This document shows positions 14,674 through 22,401 of a stretch of 24,933 nt of DNA, in pieces. The notes beneath the pieces are model-generated. The model saw nothing but the letters and a program-made list of their open reading frames with translations. It was not told where the DNA came from and searched no databases. Source of the DNA: Acidobacteriota bacterium (GTDB lineage: Bacteria; Acidobacteriota; Terriglobia; Acidiferrales; UBA7541). Position 1 is the stretch's first letter; each line of letters starts with the position of its first letter. The stretch is from positions 1-24,933 of the forward strand of contig PMOP01000216.1 in the NCBI GenBank assembly GCA_003161495.1, in the 5' to 3' direction. The position numbers and the translations under genes are program-made.

Positions 14674-16332
14674 ATGCCTGTCGAGCGAGAGCGGCTGGAC
14701 GCGGACGTTCTGATCGTGGGCGCTGGCCCTGCAGGGCTCGCTTGCGCGCTGCATCTCACGCGATTGATTGCGCAGCACAATGCCGCGGGCGCGAACCCTG
14801 AATTTTCCGCTGAAAATATTTATGTACTGGAAAAAGCGCGCGAAATCGGGGCGCACCAACTTTCGGGCGCGGTGATGGATCCGCGAGGGCTCGCCGAACT
14901 CGTGCCCGACTGGGAGAAGACGGCGCCGCTCGAGTCGCCCGTCACCGATGACGCCGCGTTCGTCCTGACTTCCGCAAATGTCTGGAAATTGCCGATCACT
15001 CCTCCTCCGCTCAGAAATCACGGCAACTACATTATTTCGCTGAACAAGCTCGTCAAATGGCTCGGCGGCCTCGTCGAAAAATCGGGGGTGAATTTGTTCA
15101 CGCAATTCGCCGGCAGAAATCTGATTTACGAAGGTGGCGGCATTGCCGGCGTGATCACCGAAGACAAAGGCGTCGACAAAGAAGGCAAGCCAAAGGACAA
15201 CTTCACGCCGGGCTACGAGTTGCGCGCAAAAGTGACGGTGCTTGCCGAGGGTCCGCGCGGATCGCTTACCAAAGAAATGGTGAACCGGCTGAAACTCGAT
15301 GGCCTGAACCCGCAAGTGTACGGGATCGGGATCAAGGAACTCTGGGAAGTTCCGCCGGGACGAATCAATCCGGGCTACGTGGCGCACACGCTTGGATGGC
15401 CGCTCGATTCCAGCATGTATGGCGGAGGCTGGATGTATGGCCTGCCGGGGAATCGCGTTTCCATGGGCATGGTCATCGGTCTCGATTATCACGATCCGCG
15501 ATTCGATCCGCACGAAGCGTTTCAGAAATACAAAACGCATCCGTTCGTGAAGCGCGTTCTCGAAGGCGGCAAACTGGTGCGCTACGGCGCGAAGACCGTG
15601 CCCTACGGCGGCTGGTATTCCATGCCCCGCCAATATGTGGACGGCGGATTGATCATCGGCGATTCCGCAAGCCTGCTCAATTCGCAGCGGCTCAAAGGCA
15701 TACACATTGCGATCAAGAGCGGGATGCTTGCCGCCGAAACGGTTTTCGAGGCGCTGAAAACCGGCGACGCCTCCGCGAAAACTCTCTCGGCGTTTCCGCG
15801 CAAGATCGAGCAAAGCTGGATCAAAAAAGAGCTGTGGGCCGTGCGAAATTTCCACCAGGGTTTTCAGCACGGGCTCTACGCGGGGTTGTTTCACGCCGGA
15901 ATGCAATTCGTCACGGGAGGGCGCGGGTTAATCGACCCGATGAAGATTCGCCCCGGGCACGAGGAATATCACAAGCTCAACGGAAAAGAGCCGGCACCAG
16001 TGCGGTTTAAGGGCGATGGAGCTTTGACCTTCGATCGCTTGACCGACGTCTACCATTCCGGCACGCGGCACGAAGAGGACCAGCCCTGCCACCTAATCGT
16101 ATCCAATCTGGACGTGTGCGCGACCAAGTGCGTGACGGAGTACGGAAATCCCTGCCAGTATTTTTGCCCCGCCGCTGTCTACGAAATGGTGCAGGAAAAA
16201 GGCCTGCCGAAGCTGAAAATCAACGCCTCAAACTGCGTGCATTGCAAGACCTGCGACATCGCCGACCCCTACGAAATTATCACCTGGGTGCCTCCGGAAG
16301 GCGGCGGCGGGCCGAACTACGAAGGGATGTAA
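14674..16332 (+). CDS. Electron transfer flavoprotein:ubiquinone oxidoreductase (ETF-QO)
   Basis: 552 residues, matching bacterial ETF-QO. FAD-binding GAGPAG lies at residues 16-21. The body shows family blocks such as HQLSGAVMDPRGLAELVPDW, GIGIKELWEVPP, YGGGWMYGLPGNRVSMGMVIGLDY and GDSASLLNSQRLKGIHIAIKSG. The C-terminal 4Fe-4S domain keeps all four ligands: C498, then C521-V-H-C524-K-T-C527 (CVHCKTCDIADP). The enzyme takes electrons from reduced ETF and reduces ubiquinone or menaquinone at the inner face of the membrane, linking acyl-CoA dehydrogenases to respiration. The ATG at 14674 has AGGA 7 bases upstream; a GTG at 14668 is the alternative. No etfA/etfB lies in the window, so its partner is encoded elsewhere. 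Confidence 0.96.
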   Translation: MPVERERLDADVLIVGAGPAGLACALHLTRLIAQHNAAGANPEFSAENIYVLEKAREIGAHQLSGAVMDPRGLAELVPDWEKTAPLESPVTDDAAFVLTSANVWKLPITPPPLRNHGNYIISLNKLVKWLGGLVEKSGVNLFTQFAGRNLIYEGGGIAGVITEDKGVDKEGKPKDNFTPGYELRAKVTVLAEGPRGSLTKEMVNRLKLDGLNPQVYGIGIKELWEVPPGRINPGYVAHTLGWPLDSSMYGGGWMYGLPGNRVSMGMVIGLDYHDPRFDPHEAFQKYKTHPFVKRVLEGGKLVRYGAKTVPYGGWYSMPRQYVDGGLIIGDSASLLNSQRLKGIHIAIKSGMLAAETVFEALKTGDASAKTLSAFPRKIEQSWIKKELWAVRNFHQGFQHGLYAGLFHAGMQFVTGGRGLIDPMKIRPGHEEYHKLNGKEPAPVRFKGDGALTFDRLTDVYHSGTRHEEDQPCHLIVSNLDVCATKCVTEYGNPCQYFCPAAVYEMVQEKGLPKLKINASNCVHCKTCDIADPYEIITWVPPEGGGGPNYEGM

Positions 16333-16347
16333 CCTCCCTCGTAAATC

Positions 16348-16421
16348 AGTGGTGCATGCTTCAGCTTGCGGGGTTTAGGTCTGGCAGAGTGCAAACCCCG
16401 CAAGCTGAAGCATGCGCCACT
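16348..16421. repeat. Paired palindromic repeat, family B, between convergent genes
   Basis: Left arm 16348-16376 and right arm 16393-16421 are complementary at 28 of 29 positions; the one exception is a G/T-type change. The loop is 16 bases. The stem ends with GGGGTTT / AAACCCC. It lies between the ETF-QO stop (16332) and the stop of the minus-strand propeller gene (16426), a good position for a bidirectional terminator. Inside each arm the short hairpin GCATGC-TTCA-GCTTGC has one T/T (or A/A) mismatch. Confidence 0.88.
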
Positions 16422-16425
16422 AAAT

Positions 16426-18603
16426 TCACTGCAACAGCCCATACACATCGAGTTCCTTCTGCGTTCCCACATACACTTTGCCGTTTGCGACAGTGGGAAC
16501 GGTGAATTTCACGGCAAGCCCCGCCTGATCGCGCGAAGGAACCATCGCGCTGTTGTAAATTTCGTTCGAAAGATTATTCGGGTCATACGCCCGAAGAACA
16601 GCCTGCGCATTCGGCGTGGCCAGCGCGCCGCTGGAATCAATCAGCCACAGAACGGCATTGCTTGTTCCGTTCGAAGAAATGACGGGCGTGGCCCCTTGCG
16701 GACCTAACGCTTCCGGCGATTGAGAAGACGACGGGTAAGAGGCAAGAATTCCTGCGGACATGGGAAATGTAAGCAGGTTTCCATTTCCCGGGGCGACATA
16801 GACGGAATCGTTCCAAAACAACGGACTGCTCATGATGGGTCCCGCACCAACGGGAATGGTTTGTACGCGTGCCGGCGCATCGGGACAAGGGAAGACGAAT
16901 CCTCCCATGTCGTCGCGGTTCACGACGTAGAGCGAACCTTCCATCGAGCCGCCGATCAGCAAATGCGGCTGCGACAAAGTTCCCGCGGAATCCGGCAAGA
17001 GGACCGGAGCAGTGGACCCGGCCTGAGGCGCGGCGTTGGGATTTGCACTCCAGCCTTGCCCTTGATCGCAGGGAATAAAATAATCGGCGACGGACAATCC
17101 TCCGTTCGTGTTCAGAATCAGGCGCAGGAAACTATCGCTGTAATTTGTTCCGCCGTTCGGCGGCCCGTCCCCTGTCACCACAAAAATATTGTGATTGGCA
17201 TCCGCGGAAGGGCCGCCTCCACTCTGCCAAATTCCTCCCTGTAAAGCATCCGGTGTGACGTCGAACACACCGGTTTGTTGCTGCCTGGCGATATCGTAAG
17301 CAAACAGCCAGCCGTGATATTCGCAGGTGGCTTCCCCGGCGCACTGTCCGCCATAGGAGCCAAACGCGATGTACACGTTTCCATTATCAAGGAGCAACGC
17401 TGGCCGCTGATTTTCCACCGATGAATCGAATACGGGCAGCTGCCCGGCAAGCGATGCGAGTTCGAATCCGGCTGGCTGGGTTATGGACCCGGTCGCCAAG
17501 TCCAGCCCATAAAGCCGATGACTGTAGGTCGGATTCAGTGCGACCGTTTGTGTCGCGGCAACGACGTAAAGAGTGGAGGCGCCCAGGTCGATCACCGGCG
17601 TACCGGTAATTCCCACGAAAGGCACGATGTTCGTATTTCCCATGCTCAAGTTGGGAAATGCAATGGGCTCTGAACCGGGGGGAATCAGGCTTGTCTGCCA
17701 AAGCTGCACGCAAGAGCTACCGTCCGTGTCGAAGGCATATACGGAATCATTTTCCGTGGCTACAAAGACGACGTTGACGTTGTGCGTTCCATTTACTGGA
17801 ATCGTCAGATTGGGGACATAAAGCGGTTGCGCGTAGGCGTAGCCGTCGACGGGGCACGAAAATAATCTTCCAAACGTAGAGGAGCTGACCGTTGCCGGGG
17901 AAAGCGCCAACTCCTGGCTGTTCACGCCGGAACGTGAATTGTCATTGCGCCAGGTGAGCGTGCCCGGAAAATTTGTGACTTCGACAGTCGCAAAACCCTT
18001 GGCGTTGGGCAACGACGCCTCAATTATGTATGCGCCAGGAGCGCTGGGAGGCGTGTAAATCCCTCCCGGCGAAATCGATCCTCCGTTGACCGTCCATGTA
18101 ACGTCGGTATTACTGATCCCAGGAACGTTGAATTGTAAAGTCTGCGAAGTCGTGACACTTGCAAGAGCCGGCGACACCACAATTTGTCCCGTCACCGAGC
18201 TGAGAGCCTGGATGGTTACGCTCGAGGATCCCGTCTTGGTCGAGTCCGACTGCAAGACGGCCGTGACTGTGACCGTTGACGGGCTGGGAACCGAAGAGGG
18301 AGCCGTATACATTCCAGTGGGATCAATCGTCCCCATATTGGAGTTTCCGCTGGTCGTTCCGTTCACCTGCCAGATGACGGCGGAACTCGAAGCGTTTCCC
18401 ACCACGGCATTGAATTGCATCTTGCTGCCCTGGAAAAGTTGCGCCGAATTCGGCATGACGGTAACGGTTGCCGGCGGGGCTGGAATGGAAGTTGAGACTG
18501 CTCCGGAGCCACCACTGCTACACGATGTGCAAATCGTGCAGAGAAGTAGAGAAGCGAAAACGAGTGCGCGCGAAAATACGCGCAGCCGTACATCGCCAGG
18601 CAT
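16426..18603 (-). CDS. Secreted or lipid-anchored protein with Ig-like domains and PQQ-type beta-propeller
   Basis: 725 residues from the ATG at 18603. This start places a hydrophobic export signal (RLRVFSRALVFASLLLCTICTSCSSGGSG) at the N-terminus; a Cys follows in a lipobox-like but non-consensus context. A TTG-initiated extension to 18702 is possible. Residues about 38-215 form two Ig-like domains of the kind seen in adhesive or envelope proteins (VTVMPNSAQLFQGSKMQFNAVV, and VVSPALASVTTSQTLQFNV). Residues about 215-725 show propeller-like repeats (NVVFVATENDSVYAFDTDG, TLYVVAATQTVALN, LLIGGSMEGSLYVVNRDD, SVYVAPGNGNLLTFP, KVYVGTQKELDVYGLLQ). No PQQ-dehydrogenase catalytic set was recognised, so it is probably a structural or binding protein at the cell surface. 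Confidence 0.85.
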   Translation of the reverse strand: MPGDVRLRVFSRALVFASLLLCTICTSCSSGGSGAVSTSIPAPPATVTVMPNSAQLFQGSKMQFNAVVGNASSSAVIWQVNGTTSGNSNMGTIDPTGMYTAPSSVPSPSTVTVTAVLQSDSTKTGSSSVTIQALSSVTGQIVVSPALASVTTSQTLQFNVPGISNTDVTWTVNGGSISPGGIYTPPSAPGAYIIEASLPNAKGFATVEVTNFPGTLTWRNDNSRSGVNSQELALSPATVSSSTFGRLFSCPVDGYAYAQPLYVPNLTIPVNGTHNVNVVFVATENDSVYAFDTDGSSCVQLWQTSLIPPGSEPIAFPNLSMGNTNIVPFVGITGTPVIDLGASTLYVVAATQTVALNPTYSHRLYGLDLATGSITQPAGFELASLAGQLPVFDSSVENQRPALLLDNGNVYIAFGSYGGQCAGEATCEYHGWLFAYDIARQQQTGVFDVTPDALQGGIWQSGGGPSADANHNIFVVTGDGPPNGGTNYSDSFLRLILNTNGGLSVADYFIPCDQGQGWSANPNAAPQAGSTAPVLLPDSAGTLSQPHLLIGGSMEGSLYVVNRDDMGGFVFPCPDAPARVQTIPVGAGPIMSSPLFWNDSVYVAPGNGNLLTFPMSAGILASYPSSSQSPEALGPQGATPVISSNGTSNAVLWLIDSSGALATPNAQAVLRAYDPNNLSNEIYNSAMVPSRDQAGLAVKFTVPTVANGKVYVGTQKELDVYGLLQ

Positions 18604-18789
18604 AGGGCATGCGGCTCGCGGCTGAAATTCGCGAAGATCCAAATCCGATTGGTTGGACAAAGCTCCGCCTGATGACAAGAATTCCTGGAGAGTGAAACGC
18701 AAGGTAGCACAGTCCCGGACTAGGCGTCAATCAAATGTGTCACTGATAATGACACTCGGTTGTGGAAAAGTCAGTTCGGGTCGAATTGT

Positions 18790-18864
18790 GCAGCACAGAT
18801 ATTCCTGGCTGTACGAGTTTTGTTGCGCACGACAAAGACGCACAGCAAAGAACGGCTGTGCCAC
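18790..18864. repeat. Decayed family A repeat pair
   Basis: 18790-18821 matches the left unit at 22299 at about 26 of 32 positions (GCAGCACAG, then TTCCTGGCTGT, then GAGTTTT). 18839-18864 resembles the matching right unit (CGCACAGC, then CGGCTGTGCCAC). Self-pairing is partly lost. It lies between the propeller gene and the FecR-like gene. A lone GTAGCACAG at 18704-18712 may be another fragment. Confidence 0.6.
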
Positions 18865-18885
18865 TTGACTTCTATCGCAGCCGGT

Positions 18886-19977
18886 CTAGCTTGCGAACCG
18901 GCCGCCCGCGCGCGGCACTTGGCTGAAACTCGTCAGCCTCCGGAAAAATGTTCGCACGCGCTCGAGAAGGCTGGGGGGTGATGCAGGGGGCCGCTTGTCC
19001 GAAGGCGCCGGCGTCACGGGAGGCGGCGCAGGGGGCAATGCCGCCTGCGCAGGCGCGGGGTTCACATGCCCGCGAAATTCGACCAACGGGCGCAGGCGCA
19101 CTTCTCGTACCAGCAGAATAGTTTCCGGAGCAGGATCGGGAGGAGGTTCGGGAGAACTGGCGTCAAAACTGAGCGGCGGCATCAGCACGGTATACACAGG
19201 CTCACTCGCGGGAGTGGATGGCGGTGCGGCATTGCCGGCTCTTTTGCGGTCCGGTGGCGCTGGGGGAGCGAGGACTCCTATATCCCGGGCGGGCCGGGGA
19301 CGCCCACTCCGCGCCAACTCGGAAGAATCCATGCGAGCGCGAGGGTAATCGCAAGAGCAGGCGGTGGCATCCGCCTGAAGCGATTCAATTTGTCCTCCGG
19401 CAAGGCTAACCGTGCCGCCCTGTGGAACAATCATGCTCTGTTCGGAAAATTGTGGTTCCACACGCATCGCGCCGCGCGCCGTGAGCATGCACATTTCCCC
19501 ATCTTGCCCGAGGCCCACCGTCATATCGCGAGGTCCTCCCGCAATGGCGATGGGCGTCGCTACAATCGTCGGGGTATAAATCTTGAATTCGTCCGCGGAT
19601 TCCAGCGATGGATGAACACGTCCATAATCGAGCGCCAGCGTCAAAGCCCCGGAGGATTTGATTAAGTTGAAATGGGCGGGACCGCAAATGCTGACTTGGC
19701 CGCCTGAGTTCAGTAGCAGAAGGGCATATCCGGAACGCAGCGTGACGTCGCTGCCGCTGGCGACCACCGTCGGCGCGGCGTCTGTTTCCACTCCCGCTGG
19801 GGTTTTGGTGGCGACTTCGACGTCATCGCCTTCGATTCGCCCGAGTACCACAGGGAATTCCTGCGCCGCAGTACGCGCGGACCGGAGGATGACTGTCGCG
19901 ATTGTCGCGAGCAACGCCATCGCAAATATCTTCGTCCAGGTGGCCAGATGCTTTTTCGGGATCGGTAAGGAAAGCAC
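18886..19977 (-). CDS. FecR-like membrane-anchored protein with Pro-rich C-terminal half
   Basis: 363 residues from a GTG at 19977; a TTG at 19989 would add four residues and is equally possible because neither has a clean ribosome site. One hydrophobic segment near the N-terminus (WTKIFAMALLATIATVILRSA) is a membrane anchor or uncleaved signal. Residues about 45-210 are beta-rich with a FecR-like pattern (DVTLRSGYALLLLNSGGQVSICGPAHFNLIKSSGALTLALDYGRV, then FKIYTPTIVATPIAIAGGPRDMTVGL). A Cys pair (CSC) follows. The C-terminal 150 residues are rich in Pro and Ala and probably disordered, ending in a basic helix (LLERVRTFFRRLTSF). It is divergent from the acyltransferase gene. FecR proteins sense and anchor, but no sigma factor lies nearby, so its role is unclear. 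Confidence 0.72.
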   Translation of the reverse strand: MLSLPIPKKHLATWTKIFAMALLATIATVILRSARTAAQEFPVVLGRIEGDDVEVATKTPAGVETDAAPTVVASGSDVTLRSGYALLLLNSGGQVSICGPAHFNLIKSSGALTLALDYGRVHPSLESADEFKIYTPTIVATPIAIAGGPRDMTVGLGQDGEMCMLTARGAMRVEPQFSEQSMIVPQGGTVSLAGGQIESLQADATACSCDYPRARMDSSELARSGRPRPARDIGVLAPPAPPDRKRAGNAAPPSTPASEPVYTVLMPPLSFDASSPEPPPDPAPETILLVREVRLRPLVEFRGHVNPAPAQAALPPAPPPVTPAPSDKRPPASPPSLLERVRTFFRRLTSFSQVPRAGGRFAS

Positions 19978-20033
19978 GTTTACCCGCAATTTCCTGATAG
20001 CGTGGTGAAGCTATGTTCACACCAACTTCGACT

Positions 20034-20039
20034 TATACT
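20034..20039 (+). promoter_or_regulatory. Candidate -10 element for leaderless acyltransferase transcript
   Basis: TATACT (5 of 6 to the consensus) ends 8 bases before the ATG at 20048, so transcription would start at or next to the start codon. No ribosome binding site is visible between them. The -35 region is weak. Confidence 0.35.
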
Positions 20040-20047
20040 ATAACCGC

Positions 20048-20830
20048 ATGCCCGAACAAATGAAAACGCCGCCAGGACAGGAAGAAGAGCACCTGGTTGT
20101 TCACTACGACACAAGGCTGCCGAAGCTCACTCTTTTTCAGCGCGCTCTGATTCCAATCATCGGCTGGGCCGTTTGGTTCGTGATCCGCCTGCTCGGGCCG
20201 ACGATTCGATTCGAGGTGCTCGGCGGACAAAAAGCGGGGCGCGATTACCGGCCCGATCTTCCGCCGCACATTTATGCCTTCTGGCATCGCTGCATCATCG
20301 CGGCCACCTGGTACTTTCGAAACCGAGGCGGTGTGCTCATGAACACCACGAATTTCGATGGGCAGTGGACGCGCCGCGTGATCGAGCGATTGGGATACGG
20401 CACGGCGCAGGGAAGTTCAACGCGCGGGGGATTGCGCGGGCTTGCCGTAATGGCCCGGCGTCTGGAGGAGGGATTTGACTCCGCCTTCACCATCGACGGG
20501 CCGCGTGGGCCGCGCTACGTCGCCAAGCCTGGCCCGGTAATGCTGGCGCGCCGATCAGGCAGGCCCATCCTTCTGTTTCACATTGGCCTCGAGCGCGCGT
20601 GGACGCTCAAGAAAACTTGGGACCTGATGCAGATTCCGAAGCCATACACGCGCGCTATCCTTGTCTTCGCGCCCGTACTGGAAGTGCACAAAGGTATCGA
20701 TCAAGAAGGACTCGAAAAAAAACACCAGGAAATGCAGAAAATCCTGGAGCAATTGCGAGATGTGGCGGAGAGCTGGTTTTCGCTGACGGAAGAAGAACGG
20801 CAACGCGAGCGTGCGATCTGGAATCGCTGA
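20048..20830 (+). CDS. DUF374-type lysophospholipid acyltransferase-family protein
   Basis: 260 residues. One hydrophobic segment (ALIPIIGWAVWFVIRLLG, about residues 33-50) should anchor it to the cytoplasmic membrane. Family motifs of the DUF374/LPLAT group are present: IYAFWHRC with H80, NFDGQWTRRVIERLGYGTAQGSSTRGGLRGL (D104 and the SSTRGG block), and FTIDGPRGPRYVAKPGPVMLARRSGRPI with D150-G-P-R-G-P. The family acylates lipid-like acceptors; in Gram-negative bacteria members are often linked to lipid A or lipopolysaccharide assembly, but the substrate here is not shown. The C-terminal 40 residues are charged and helical (coiled-coil-like). It is divergent from the FecR-like gene by 70 bases and probably transcribed without a leader. 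An ATG at 20060 is an alternative start. Confidence 0.9.
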   Translation: MPEQMKTPPGQEEEHLVVHYDTRLPKLTLFQRALIPIIGWAVWFVIRLLGPTIRFEVLGGQKAGRDYRPDLPPHIYAFWHRCIIAATWYFRNRGGVLMNTTNFDGQWTRRVIERLGYGTAQGSSTRGGLRGLAVMARRLEEGFDSAFTIDGPRGPRYVAKPGPVMLARRSGRPILLFHIGLERAWTLKKTWDLMQIPKPYTRAILVFAPVLEVHKGIDQEGLEKKHQEMQKILEQLRDVAESWFSLTEEERQRERAIWNR

Positions 20831-20844
20831 AATATCGATGCGAG

Positions 20845-21039
20845 TTAACAGGAATTCTTGGAACTCAAGCGTAGTTCATCGGCGGAAATTTCGACAACTT
20901 TTCCGTCGCGCCAAATATAAATCGGAAATCCGTTACGAGCATGCTCTTCCATCACCTTTTCAACGGCTACCTTAAGGGCCATTAAGGCACGCTCGACTGG
21001 AAGAGGTAATTCCAAAACATTGGGAGGTAGATTGGTCAT
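20845..21039 (-). CDS. Small orphan protein, 64 residues
   Basis: The protein has an N-terminal MTNLPPNVLELPLPVERALMALKVAVEKVMEEHARNG, likely helical, then GFPIYIWRDGKVVEISADELRLS, a short beta-hairpin-like end. The form is similar to small acidobacterial proteins that look like antitoxins (short helix plus IYxWRDGKVVxxSxxEL end), but no toxin gene is adjacent. GGA lies 6 bases before the ATG. It sits 24 bases upstream of nothing on its own strand except the convergent acyltransferase stop, 14 bases away. Function unknown; the coding call rests on composition and family resemblance from memory. Confidence 0.6.
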   Translation of the reverse strand: MTNLPPNVLELPLPVERALMALKVAVEKVMEEHARNGFPIYIWRDGKVVEISADELRLSSKNSC

Positions 21040-21063
21040 GTTCCAGTGTAACGGCTGTAAGCG

Positions 21064-22215
21064 TTAGCGGCTTGCGTCATTCAGGATCACTTGAACTTCC
21101 ATTTTTTGCCCGCCGCGGTAGTACTCCACCTTTACTGTGTCGCCGGGACGCTTCCTGTTCAGGGCGAGGTTGAGATCCATTTGCCCTGTCATCGGACGGC
21201 CATCGATTCCGGTCACGACGTCGCCGCCCAGCAAAATCCTGCGCATGCCGAGGATGGCCTGGCGGTCTCCGCCGCGTAGTCCCGCCGTCGCGGCCGGGCC
21301 GCCCGGAGTGACGCGTTCGATCAGCAGTCCTTCGCTCACCGGCAAATGCAACGCCTCGGCAATGGCTGGAGTTAATAGGCGCGCTTCGACTCCCATCGAG
21401 GCGCGATGCACGCGGCCCTCGGTAATCAAGTCCTGCGCGATTTGCCGCGCAGTGCTGATCGGGATCGCGAATCCGATGCCGGCGGTCGTTCCCGACGGCG
21501 TGTAAATCGCCGAGTTAATTCCGATGACCTCTCCATGGGAATTGAGCAACGGGCCGCCCGAATTTCCCTGATTGATCGCGGCATCGGTCTGGATGGCGCC
21601 GTCGATGACCGTGGTCTGGCCCGTCTGCACCGTGCGGCCGAGCGCGCTCACGACTCCCGTGGTGAGCGTGCTTTGAAAGCCGAAAGGATTTCCGATGGCC
21701 AGAACACGCTGGCCGACTTGCAGGGTGTCAGAATCGCCCATGGTCAGCACGGGAAGTTTTCTGTCCTTCGGATCGATCTTGACGAGCGCGATGTCGTTGC
21801 GTTCATCGGCGCCGATAAATTTCGCGTCGTAATGCGAGCGGTCGCCCAGTGTGACCGAAATCGCCTGCGCTCCCTGCACCACGTGGAAGTTCGTCAGGAT
21901 GTATCCCCGCGGATCGATCACAAAACCGGAACCCGCGCCTTCCACCGGCACCGGCTCCATGAACACGTCATATTCAAGCGTGCGCGTCACGATGTTCGCT
22001 ACGGCTGGCGCGGATTGACTGTAAATCTTGACGTAGATGGCTTCTTCGCCCAGAAGCTCACCGGGTTTCGGCTCGGGAAAGGTGACCGGCACGGCTCCTA
22101 CATTTTGCGGCTGGCGTTCGCCCCAGCGGCTGCCTGCCCAGTACGCTCCCAGAACAAGCACCAAGCCGAGGGCCAGCAAACGGAGGACGCCCCGGCTGTC
22201 TTTTCCTTCACGCAT
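21064..22215 (-). CDS. HtrA/DegP-type trypsin-like serine protease with one PDZ domain
   Basis: 383 residues. A single hydrophobic segment (LRLLALGLVLVLGAYWAGS, about residues 11-29) anchors the protein with the protease outside the cytoplasm. The catalytic triad is complete: H111 (TNFHVVQGA), D141 (NDIALVKID) and S219 (NQGNSGGPLL). Blocks GSGFVIDPRGYILTNFHVV and VLAIGNPFGFQSTLTTGVVSALGR are typical. One PDZ domain follows at about residues 275-378 (GLLIERVTPGGPAATAGLRGGDR, VVTGIDGRPMTGQMDLNLALNRKRPGDTVKVEYYRGG), as in DegS-like proteins rather than the two-PDZ DegP. It probably degrades or senses misfolded envelope proteins. A GGAGG-like site lies upstream (CAGGAGG before the ATG). A family A repeat pair separates it from coaE. 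Confidence 0.94.
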   Translation of the reverse strand: MREGKDSRGVLRLLALGLVLVLGAYWAGSRWGERQPQNVGAVPVTFPEPKPGELLGEEAIYVKIYSQSAPAVANIVTRTLEYDVFMEPVPVEGAGSGFVIDPRGYILTNFHVVQGAQAISVTLGDRSHYDAKFIGADERNDIALVKIDPKDRKLPVLTMGDSDTLQVGQRVLAIGNPFGFQSTLTTGVVSALGRTVQTGQTTVIDGAIQTDAAINQGNSGGPLLNSHGEVIGINSAIYTPSGTTAGIGFAIPISTARQIAQDLITEGRVHRASMGVEARLLTPAIAEALHLPVSEGLLIERVTPGGPAATAGLRGGDRQAILGMRRILLGGDVVTGIDGRPMTGQMDLNLALNRKRPGDTVKVEYYRGGQKMEVQVILNDASR

Positions 22216-22298
22216 GACGATGGTACCTCCTGCCTGAGAAACCGTGTGCAGCTAAAGCATACCGATTGTGGATCGCGGCGTAAAAGCTTTCGAAAAAA

Positions 22299-22401
22299 GT
22301 AGCACAGCCACTCCTGGCTGTGCGGGTTTGGACGCCGCACGCGAAAGCTACCAATTCAGCGACAATGGCAAAAAGCGCACAGGCAAGAGTGCCTGTGCTA
22401 C
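22299..22401. repeat. Paired palindromic repeat, family A, with compensated hairpin variant
   Basis: Left unit 22299-22329 begins GTAGCACAGCCA and pairs within itself as GCACAGCCA / TGGCTGTGC around CTCC. Right unit 22375-22401 is the standard form, GCACAGGCA / TGCCTGTGC. Left and right arms therefore differ at the same paired positions, although each arm folds perfectly alone. It lies between the HtrA-type gene and coaE; the outer end of the right unit contains the coaE stop codon. Confidence 0.88.

Noticed and set aside
14584..15906. Open frame of 440 codons on the minus strand opposite ETF-QO
   Set aside because: It overlaps most of a gene with all family signatures and its translation has no domain-like pattern.
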